From NCBI GenBank assembly GCA_001275005.1, contig JWZX01003042.1, positions 1 to 23,695 of the forward strand: 23,695 nt of DNA. The letters are read 5' to 3'. Below the pieces are notes generated by a model. That model saw only the letters and a list, made by a program, of their open reading frames with translations. It was not told the origin of the DNA and did not search any database. How positions within the stretch are numbered: the stretch's first letter is position 1; every line of letters begins with the position of its first letter. Position numbers and translations under genes: made by a program. The DNA comes from Chrysochromulina tobinii (taxonomy: Eukaryota; Haptophyta; Prymnesiales; Chrysochromulinaceae). This document shows, piece after piece, positions 15,599-23,695 of the stretch.

Positions 15599-18407
15599 AT
15601 GAGCAGTCAGGCACAGGACGGCTATGCCCACCTCGAGGAGGGCATAGGCGAGCTTCTACTAACGGCGCCCCCCAGCACCGGGCAGCCGTATTTCGACCTC
15701 GTCCTCATCTTTCCGGTGGCTGATGCGAACAGTGGCGCGGTAGAGCAGGCGGACAGTGACGCCGTAGAGAAGGCCACAGCCGAGCTCAAGCTGAAGCGAC
15801 CGTCCTTCCAAGGGCTGCCGGGCGGCCCAAAGCGGCAACGCGACGTTGTCGCTGCACGCGTGCGCTCGATCGGCATCGAGGCTGTTGCTGATCTCTCTCG
15901 TGATCGAGATGAGGTGCTGCTCAAGCTATCCGCTCCCGACGCGCTCCTCGAGAAGATGGCTGAGCACCTGACGATGGAGAAGCGGCTCAAGGCGGACAGG
16001 CGGGGCCGCGAGGGCTACTACACGGACTTCAAGGCCGCTGAAAAGGAGCGCTTCGAGCCGGAAAGCCCGACGTGCTTCTTCAGCTCCCTCGAGCGCATCC
16101 GGCTGCTACAGTCGCTGCTCGAGCTGCCGCAACACGAGGGTGGCTGCGGCCTCAACCTGGACGACCTGCTCGCGATCAAGGTGCTCACGGCAGTCGTGCC
16201 CGTTCACGAGATCGAGGGCAGGCGGACGGAGCTCATGCGCATCTGGGTTTCGCCGCCGCTCAAGCTCACTGTCAACCAGCCGCTCGACCGAGTCCGTGAT
16301 TACTTCGGCGAGCGAATCGCCTTCTACTATGCCTTCACCGAGGAGCTCACGAACGCGGTCCTGTACCCCGCCGCGATGGGTGCGGTGCTCTTCATCGTGT
16401 CCCAAATTTGGTACAACGGCTCCACCGACAACATGTTCACGCCCATGTACTCCATGTTTATCCTCGTCTGGATCACCTATTTCCTAAAGAGGTGGAGACG
16501 CGCTGAGGCGAGGCTCGCGGCGCACTGGCACGTGGTCGACTATCGGGAGACGGAGCGGCAGAGGAAAGAGTTTGAAGGCGACGAGGCGCGCGGCTTCTAC
16601 TCGGACGAGGGCTACTGGGTCCCCGTCCCCGATGATGACGAGTACGCCGACAAGGCGCCGCTGACGAAAAGGTTCTTGCCCTCAGAGCGCCGAGAACGCG
16701 TGCTCTATTCATACGTCCTCCTGACGCCCATTCTGGTGGGCATGGTCGTGGTGATCACCATGGTCCTCGCGTACAAGTCGCTGGCCATGCTCAACTTTTA
16801 CCTGCTCTTCATCAATGACGGCAAGCCGGAGACCCTCGACCGGCACGGAGTGCAGCTGGGCTCTGTCCTGGGCGGCGCGATGAACGGCGTCTACGTCGCG
16901 GTGAGCAACCAGGTGTACCAGCGCGTGGCGCGGCGCCTCACCGACTGGGAGAATCACCGCACGCTGTCCGACTACGACGATGCGCTCATCGTCAAGACCA
17001 TGATCTTCCAGTCCGCCAACTCGTACGTGGCGCTCTACTACACCGCCTTCGTCAAGGCCGGTGACATCGATTGGCTCTCATGGCTGACACACGTCCCAGA
17101 GTACTGCCACGACAAGACGCACTTCACCTTGACCGCGGAGCAGATCGAGGCGCAGTATGGTGGCGTCAATCCGTACTGCATGAACGACCTGTCGGCCTTC
17201 ATGACCACGGCCTTGATCGTCAACATGCTGACTGGCAAGATCTTAGAATTTGTGATGCCCTGGATGAAAGGCGAAGCTCCGGGAGGCAGACGAGGAGTTT
17301 GCCATGTTCGCGGCGCAGACGGCCAAGGAGGAGACGGCGATCGAACGGATCTGCTTCAAGTTGCGCTTCCTCTGTGGCGGGCACTCGGTTGCGGTCAAGA
17401 TGGCCGAGGCCTCAGGCGAGCAGGTTGTCATCAGCGCGATGACTGTGTACGAGGCGCAGGCGAAGCTCGAGCCCTTCGAGGGAGTCTTCTCCGAGTACTC
17501 ACGGATCGTGGTGCAGCTCGGCTACGTGGTGCTCTTCGCGCCCGCCTTCCCGCTCGCCTCGGCGCTGCTCTTTGCCTCGTTCTACTTTGAACTTCGCACG
17601 GATGCGTACAAGATGGTGTGCAACACGCGCCGGCCGCCCTACATAGGTGGTGAGGACATCGGCTCGTGGCAGACAGTGCTGCGAGTGCTTGCGGCGCTGG
17701 GCGTGCTGACAAATGTTGGTCTGGTCGGGGTCACCGACACGACCCTCAAGCGCCTGCTGCCGTTCAAGCTCCTCGGGCTCATCGAGATCAACGAGAGCAA
17801 CAAGCTCATGTTCCTGATCGTCGTCGAGCACCTGCTGCTCCTCGCGCAGTTCTATGTGGTGACCATGATCCCGGACATGCCCGAGGACCTTGCCGTCGAG
17901 ACTGCCTCTCAGCAGTGGCGCGCTAAGGCGCCGCGAGAGCCGCCACCGCCGCCTCCCGCGCAGTGGGACGACGACGCGCTGCTCCGCATCTATGGAACTG
18001 CCGAGAAGGCGAACAAGGCTTTTTCCGAGGCACCAACGTCACCGACCGACGCGAAACCCGCACACGCGCAGTATTACGACATGACTGAGGCCCTCCGCGA
18101 GATCGATGCAGCTCTCAGGGAAGGCTCTGGGAAGAAGCTGGACTTGAATAACGGCGCTCTGCGCGACATGCTGCGCAACGCACAGCAACAGTGTGCGCCT
18201 CCGTCCTTGGAGAGCATATCGCCGGCGCTCGAGCGGCTTTCCACTGTGCCGGAAGACAGGATCAGCAATGGATCTCTGGTCGATGCCTCTCGCCATGGGA
18301 ATCGCCGGGCTGCCACTTGGGTCGAAAAGCTCACCCACTCACCCGCGCGCTCGGAGCGCGGTGAGACGAGTCGTGCTGGAAGCATCTCTTCTCGACTCTG
18401 GACATGA
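15599..18407 (+). CDS. Anoctamin (TMEM16) channel/scramblase family protein, one apparent frameshift
   Basis: The ATG at 15599 (caccATGag) opens 663 codons. Homology continues in the next frame from about 17266: MPWMK is followed by KLREADEEFAMFAAQTAKEETAIE. Skipping one base gives about 935 residues. The cytosolic N-terminus (about 1-235) precedes the membrane domain, which opens with RIAFYYAFTEELTNAVLYPAAMGAVLFIV. The family helix VKTMIFQSANSYVALYYTAF follows, then EYSRIVVQLGYVVLFAPAFPLASAL, FELRTDAYK (keeping the E-x3-D pair of the Ca2+ site on helix 8) and DIGSW, and a last helix near LIVVEHLLLLAQFYVVTMIP. In EYSRI the second acidic residue of the usual EYLEM is R, so Ca2+ control may differ. 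The tail (about 770-935) is cytosolic and proline/serine rich. Members are Ca2+-activated chloride channels or lipid scramblases; which applies here cannot be told. Confidence 0.85.
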
Positions 18408-18668
18408 TTCGTCTGCCATGCATATGATCTCCAGGTCACGTTAGCGGCGCTCCTTCCAGATTCACGCCACCGCACAAAACAGGCGGCCGTACAATTCCAG
18501 ATAGTGCCGCGGTGCAGCCATCCGTTGGGATCTGGGCAGTCTAGTGTCTTCTCTCTAGTACGAAAAACTGCGACCGCGCGTCTACTCAATACGGTAGTAA
18601 CGGAATTGTGTGTCGTGTGCTGGTCGGGTCCGAGTATGTTTTGAAAGCCCGACTTGAAGTCGAAGTCG
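18408..18668. other. Intergenic spacer / upstream region of the two-module glycosyltransferase
   Basis: 261 bp between two same-strand genes. It should hold the anoctamin 3' end and the next promoter. No repeat, TATA box or small gene is seen. Confidence 0.45.
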
Positions 18669-21600
18669 ATGACACCGGACCGGCGTTCACACGTACCAAG
18701 AAACATTCACACCTGTTCCCTCAGGAAGTCGATCACGAGGCGATCGATGGCGCCAGGACCGGCGGGGCATTTTGTCCAGCGCTCCGTCTTCCCTGAGCCG
18801 GCCCCTGCCGTCTGCGTGACCTTCTTCACTTGCCTAGGCAACGATGTAGATGGCACAGCTGACTTGCAGTACACGTACGCCTTTGCAATCTCGTACCTTG
18901 AGGAGCAGCGCGCAGCCTTCCTGGAAGAGAAGGGCTCCAGGCTGCCGTACGAGCTGGTCTGGGTCGATAATGGCGGCGATTCGAACGCCCACGCGGCCTT
19001 CCTCGCTCGTGGCGCGCAATTTGAGGTGGCACGGCGCAATCCGACCAACGAGGGCCTTTTCCGCGCGGTGAATGACGTGTGGTTTCGGGGCCACGGCTGC
19101 CGTGCCCGCTACGTGCTTTCCCTCGAGGACGATCGCGTGCCGCGCCCCGACCTCCCTGGCAGCCCTCAGCCCCACCTCGCGCTTTCGATTGAGCTGCTCC
19201 AGCACGATGCCACCCTCGCGGGCGTGCGCCTCAAGGACGAGTGGAGCGATGACGTGGTTAGCCGTGCGCAGGAGCAGGCACTCGCGACGGCCAACATGCC
19301 CGTGCCTGCGGCTGCTCTGGCTGGGTGCCGCTCGGGTACGTGCCCGCCGCTGCGGCAGCAGCCGGGCGCTCGGCTACGCTACGCCCGCCACTGCATGGCT
19401 CTGAGCTCAGGCTTTGTGTGGGGCTCCTTTTCCATGGCCGCCGTTGTGTACGATCGCGAGCGGCTGCTGACGACCGTGGGTGAGCTTCGGGAAGGAGCTC
19501 CGTGGGACGAGATGCCGTACGACTATGCCGAGGGGCAGTACGCCGTGCGCGTCGGCCTCGCGGGCCTGTGCACGGCGCGCCCCGCCTTTGACGATGCGTG
19601 CTCCACCCTCGATCACGACAATCGTCCGCTGCGCCAGCCGCCGCCAGGGAGTGGCGTGGCAGGGAGTGACGTGCCAGGGAGTGGCGTGGCAGGGAGTGAC
19701 GTGGCAGGGAGTGGGCCATGCCACCAAATCTTTCTCGAAAGGCGCACGCCGCACAGGCGCGACCTGGACGACTATCGCTGGTTCTTCCACAACGTGAGTG
19801 GCATCTCGCTGCCCGAACTCGAGGCCGCTGCTGGGCCACCTCCCGTGGATACAGCGAGTGCACTGGCCTGTGATGCGGCTACTGACGGCGCTACGACGCG
19901 CGCCACCGGGCCGTCGTGCCGGGCGTCGTACGCCACCGACGGCAGCGGCAGCGGCAGCGGCAGCGGCAGCGGCTCAAGTCCCAACACCGCTGCCCATGCA
20001 GCTGCCGCCACCGCCGCTGCCGCCGCTGCCGCCGCTGCCGAGCCCATGGGCGCCATGGCGGGCGCCGTGGCGGGCGTCGTCGGGGAAGCCTCCGTGGACG
20101 ACGCCTCTGTGCTGGGGCATGCGTGCGACGGCAGTCCGATCAGTGCCGCCACGTACGCCGCCTTCGACGAGCTCAATTCAGCCACACGCTTGGCCTATGA
20201 CTCTCACGACTACACGGAGGCCGCGGCTGCCTTTCGGCGGCTCCGGAGCCTCGTTGGGGGCGTCGAGGCTCTGATCCGGCGCTTCGAGTGCGTCGGGCTG
20301 TCGAGGTTCTATGCAGAGCATCTGACCAATTGGGCAGTGCCCCCCGCCGTGGCGGCAAGCGCCGGCATGGCGAGCGCCACGAGCGCCGTGGCAAGCGCCA
20401 CGAGCGCCGCGGCAAGCGCCGGGAGCGCCGTGGCAAGCAGCGGTGCCAGTGGGAGGAGTCGCGGCAGCAACGGGAAAGGCGGCCCAGGCGGTGGGGATAC
20501 GCCCAACACGGCGCCCGGTGGGGATCCGCGACTTGAGAGGAACACTGCCGCCACGTCAGCCGCCACGTCAGCCGCCGCCTCCGAGTCGACGGCGCCGTCC
20601 GCCACGTCAGCCGCCACGTCAGCTGCCACGTCAGCCGCCACGTCAGCCGCCGCCTCCGAGTCGACTGCGCCGTCCGCTGCGACATCGAGCCCGCGAGCGC
20701 GCCGTACCGAGCGCCCGCGACAGCGCCGGCCCCGAGCGGAGGGCATCACCGACTGGCGCGACGTGCCGCCGCCGCCCCCGCCGCCCGCGCCCGCGAATGG
20801 CGCCGTGATGGGCACCCGCACCCTGAGCTCGTCGGCCATCCCCAAGATTCTCATCCAGACTTGGAGAGAGTTGCAGCTGCCCGCGCAGTTTGCGGAGCTG
20901 GCTGAGCGGCTGCGGCGTGCTCACCCATCGTGGACGTACTTGCTCTTCGACGATCAGGACATCGAGGCCTTTGTGCGAGCGCGGCAGCCTCGCTGGTTGC
21001 CTCTCTTCCAGGCGCTCACGTACGCACCCATCCAACGACCTCTTTCGCTGCCTCTGATGGCCTCTGATGAGCTCCCTCATTGCATGCAGGTACGCACCCA
21101 TCCAGCGACCGCTTTCGCTACCTCTAATGGCCTCTGATGAGCTCCCTCATTGCATGCAGGTACGCACCCATCCAGCGACCGCTTTCGCTACCTCTGATGG
21201 CCTCTGATGAGCTCCCTCATTGCATGCAGGTACGCACCCATCCAGCGCATCGACCTCTTTCGCTACCTCGCCATCGAGCACTTTGGCGGCTTCTATCTCG
21301 ACGTGGATGTGCTGCTGCTCCAGCCGCTCGACGCGCTCACCACAGCGCTCGCGCCGAGCGCTCGACACGGCGGCAGCAGCGCACCGGTAGCCATCTTCCC
21401 CTTCGAACGGCTCGTGGACCCTCGCGTGCACTCGACGCTTGTGGAGCACACCGGCTTTGGTGGGCTTGTCGGCCAGTATGCATTCGGCGCCACGCCCGGG
21501 CACCCCTTTTTGCGTGCGATCCTCCGTTGCGTCTGGCGTGCGTCTCGGGAGCCGGGATGGGCTCGTGTGCCTGCTCGGCCAGGTACGTTGATTGCATGCT

Positions 21601-23156
21601 GATTGCATGTCGATTGCATGTCGATTGCATGCTGATTGCAATGTGTGGCTCGTGTGCCTGCTCGGCCAGCCGGGGACGAGGACGATGACAAGACAGTGCA
21701 CTACACGACAGGCCCGGCCCTCGTGACGCGCGCGTACATCGAAGGCGGCTTCCTCGACTCGGTGCGCTTGCTCTACGGCACGATGCTCGGCCCGTCTGAC
21801 CCAGCGGGGTGGGGTGCCTTTGGTCCTTATGGGGTGCACTTGCATGCGGGCACGTGGAAGGCGACCAAGGAGCTCAACCACACGCGGCTTCTCGCTCGTG
21901 CACTCGCGCATGCACAGGCGGGGCGGCACGAGCAGGCAGCCGGCGTGCTCAAGCGCGTGGCGCTGCACTCAAGTGGAAAGCTCGAGCCCGCGGCGATTGA
22001 CGAGGTGTGGAAGGAGTACTTTCTGAGCTTCCGACGCGCCGGCCGACCGGCCAAGGCGCACCTCGACATTGCGCACGATCGGCTGGCAGCGCGTCAGCTC
22101 GAGCCGGCGATGCACGACCTTGCCGATGCAGAGGCGGCCGCCACTGCCATGGGGCAGCTCGATCTCCGAGCGGAGGTGCACGTGCTGCGCTCGCTCGTGA
22201 TTGCGAGGCGTGCTCTCGAGGCAGATCGCAATCTCGATGCAGATCGCAATCTCGAGGCAGATCCTCGTGATGGGGCGAGCGGAGCGTCCAAGGGGCTCTC
22301 GAAGGCCGCTGCACGCACTGCCGGCGGTGGCGATGGCGGCGGCGGCGCAGACGCCGACGCGACGGCGGCGGCGGCGGCGGAGCTGCAAAGTGCCTTGCGG
22401 CTTCAACCGAATGCGCCGATGCCTCGTCTCGTGTGGGCCATGCATCGGCTGCGCGCCTCCGCCACGCACGCGGCCGAGGCGGTGCCGCAACTGGCCCACG
22501 CGATTGTCTTGGAACGCCAGGCGCGCAGCCGTGGCATCTTGAAGCCCACTCACGAAACCGTCAGCGCTCCTGACGAAACCGTCAGCGCTCCTGACGAAAC
22601 CGCCAGCGCTCCTGACGAAACCGCCAGCGCTCCTGACGAAACCGTCAGCGCTCCTGACGAAACCGCCAGCGCTCCTGACGAAACCGCCAGCGCTCCTGAC
22701 GAAACCGCCAGCGCTCCGCTCAGCCTACCATTCGTTCTCTATGTGTGGCACACGTCTCCGGTGCTCCGCGCGTCCATGGAGGGCTCTCCGCCGATCGCCA
22801 CGCTGCTCGGACGCATGCGATCTCCGGCCGATCTCACCAGCCATACGCCCGCCGACCTCGAGACGGTCGACGTGATGCGTGCCAAGCTCGACGCAGCGCG
22901 CGACCACTCGCACCCAGCCTCGCCGCGGCCGCCGGCGACACAACCTTCAGCGTCGGCACGATCGGCCGGTCGAGCTCGCGCCGCAGCTCATCCGGAGTGG
23001 CTGGCGGGTGGACCAGGGCGCACAGCTGCGGTGCTCCCCATCGATGCCGCCGAGGCTGCCCGCCTGGCTCACAAGCGGCGCACCCCCTTCACTTCGGGCA
23101 CTGCCTGGCTGCGCGTCAACGAATTTGGTGTGCCGTCGATCGAGTTCTCCCGCTAG
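18669..23156 (+). CDS. Two-module glycosyltransferase: GT2-like + GT32 (OCH1-like) with helical-repeat tail
   Basis: Three exons (18669-21019, 21230-21582, 21670-23156) give about 1,396 residues; an in-frame ATG at 18747 is an equally good start. Module 1 (about 45-320) is GT-A-like: YELVWVDNGGDSNAHAAF, RNPTNEGLFRAVNDVWF and a metal-type LEDD. Module 2 (about 720-950) is GT32: IPKILIQTWRELQLP, PSWTYLLFDDQDIEAF, then across intron 1 IDLFRYLAIEHFGGFYLDVDVLLLQPLD with the DxD, and across intron 2 TVHYTTGPALVTRAY. The tail (about 970-1180) has alanine-rich paired helices resembling TPRs. Module linkers are G/S, A/T/S and DETASAP repeats. No signal peptide or anchor is seen, so a missing 5' exon is possible. 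GT32 enzymes add mannose or other hexoses in the Golgi. Substrate is unknown; two catalytic modules suggest two sequential additions. Confidence 0.75.
19939..20690 (+). repeat. Low-complexity coding linker of the glycosyltransferase
   Basis: Short tandem repeats in frame: (ggcagc)n giving GSGSGSGSGS (about 19942-19973), (gccgct)n poly-alanine (about 20000-20040), gagcgcc/aagcgcc units (about 20355-20440), and 15-bp gccacgtcagccgcc units giving ATSAATSAA (about 20549-20650). They separate the two catalytic modules and probably act as flexible tether sequence. Confidence 0.7.
21020..21229 (+). other. Intron 1 of glycosyltransferase: three tandem 70-bp GT...AG units
   Basis: Units at 21020-21089, 21090-21159 and 21160-21229 each start gtacgcacccatcca and end cattgcatgcag. 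Units 2 and 3 differ at one base; unit 1 differs slightly more. The following exon begins with the same gtacgcacccatccagcg, then a similar ctttcgctacctc. Removing all 210 bp joins CTCAC to GTACGC and gives ALTYAPIQRIDLFRYLAIEHFGGFYLDVDV, a clean GT32 core. Reading through meets stops. Each unit could act as a complete intron. Confidence 0.85.
21583..21669 (+). other. Intron 2 of glycosyltransferase (87 bp, GT-AG) ending with a copy of the previous exon
   Basis: The last 23 bp of the exon (21560-21582, ending ctgctcggccag) are repeated exactly at 21647-21669, ending at the acceptor. Between them, after GTACG, lie tandem copies of tgattgcatgc-like 11-mers. Splicing CCAG/GTACGT...GGCCAG/CC is phase 1 and gives WARVPARPAGDEDDDKTVHYTTGP. 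Reading through meets a stop at about 21600. Confidence 0.85.
22551..22718 (+). repeat. In-frame 21-bp tandem repeat, eight copies (DET[V/A]SAP)
   Basis: Eight consecutive 21-bp units encode HETVSAP then seven DETVSAP/DETASAP heptapeptides near the end of the glycosyltransferase. V and A units differ by a single base (gtc/gcc) and alternate in a VVAAVAAA pattern. The repeat is coding, perfectly in frame and likely variable in copy number. Confidence 0.9.
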
Positions 23157-23695
23157 CGATGGCGATGCTGCGCGCGAGAGCCGGTGGCACTGGCAGGGGC
23201 TTCAACTTTGCGTCTCGTATGTCGCACGAGCCTGCGTAGTATGTAGTTTTGTAGTAAGTGGACCACAGGGCTCAAGGGCCAACTTAAACCAAAACTTAAA
23301 GTAGCCCGCTCTCGGTGGCCATGGGGCGAAACTAGATCTCCAAACACAGCACTGAACCGTTTTGGACGAAACTCTATGCCTGAACGGTGCAAAGTGGCAT
23401 TTCCATGTTGGCCATTGAGCTGCAAGCTGCGGTCTAATTATAGTTTTTCTCAAAAAATGAACTCAACTTTGGAGAAGTTCTGTGGGCGGCACCCGTGAAC
23501 GCGCGAGCGGTGGCTTCGCGCCCCTATTTCCTCTATATCCTCTGCAGATCCCAAAATTTTTGTCCGGTGACATGCATTTAATTGGATGGCCTAAACGGAG
23601 AAGTTTTTGTGTTGCGAGAGTTCGAGAGTAGCTCCTCAGATCCCCCACAGGCGATCTAGAGGGAAGAAGTGGGCGAAGACCGCTTACACTAGCTT
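23157..23695. other. Downstream flank without a recognised gene
   Basis: 539 bp after the glycosyltransferase stop. It is more AT-rich than the genes, with A/T runs at about 23285-23300 and 23440-23470, fitting a 3' UTR and spacer. Short open frames on the minus strand show no domain. I see nothing else. Confidence 0.5.

Noticed and set aside
22551-22718. CRISPR-like array
   Set aside because: There are no spacers; the 21-bp units abut and encode an in-frame heptapeptide in a eukaryotic gene.

Overview
The window is nuclear DNA from a GC-rich, flagellated, single-celled eukaryote, most likely a haptophyte alga. The evidence is compact GC-rich genes with short spliceosomal introns (one best read as GC-AG), two cilium-specific genes (TMEM107 and CCDC113), and alga-like architectures: an AP2-like domain beside a chromodomain, ShKT repeats and EF-hand membrane proteins. 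The lineage is inferred from protein style only; no marker gene is present.

Layout. 1-239: a foldback/MITE-like element with 65-bp inverted arms. 920-1470 (-): TMEM107, two exons. 1765-7233 (+): a very large LSD1-type lysine demethylase (SWIRM + amine oxidase) whose catalytic domain is interrupted by about 850 residues of zinc fingers, an AP2-like domain and a chromodomain. 7540-7631: a 21-bp tandem repeat between convergent genes. 7666-8581 (-): a membrane/EF-hand gene with a frameshift and an in-frame stop. 8826-9608 (+): an HPP-like membrane protein with two EF-hands. 9928-11148 (-): a LARP7-like La-related protein. 11472-11918 (+): a secreted ShKT protein. 12310-13727 (-): a GT77-like glycosyltransferase with two apparent one-base insertions. 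14456-15460 (-): CCDC113/FAP263. 15599-18407 (+): an anoctamin (TMEM16) with one apparent frameshift. 18669-23156 (+): a two-module glycosyltransferase (GT2-like + GT32-like) with a helical-repeat tail.

How the genes relate. Four pairs are head-to-head with short shared promoters (TMEM107/LSD1, EF-hand/HPP-EF, LARP7/ShKT, CCDC113/anoctamin). The genes do not form one pathway. Themes are cilia (TMEM107, CCDC113), chromatin and RNA regulation (LSD1-like, LARP7), calcium and membranes (anoctamin and both EF-hand proteins), and the secretory/glycan route (two glycosyltransferase genes, ShKT).

Two things stand out. First, the demethylase carries a multi-reader insertion at the place where animal LSD1 has its Tower domain. 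Second, four introns in two unrelated genes are each bounded by a copy of the adjoining exon sequence. One of them is three perfect-length 70-bp GT...AG units in tandem, and two share the same 11-bp satellite. This looks like recent intron creation or growth by tandem duplication. Three genes carry single-base lesions in otherwise conserved sequence, which may be assembly errors or real decay.
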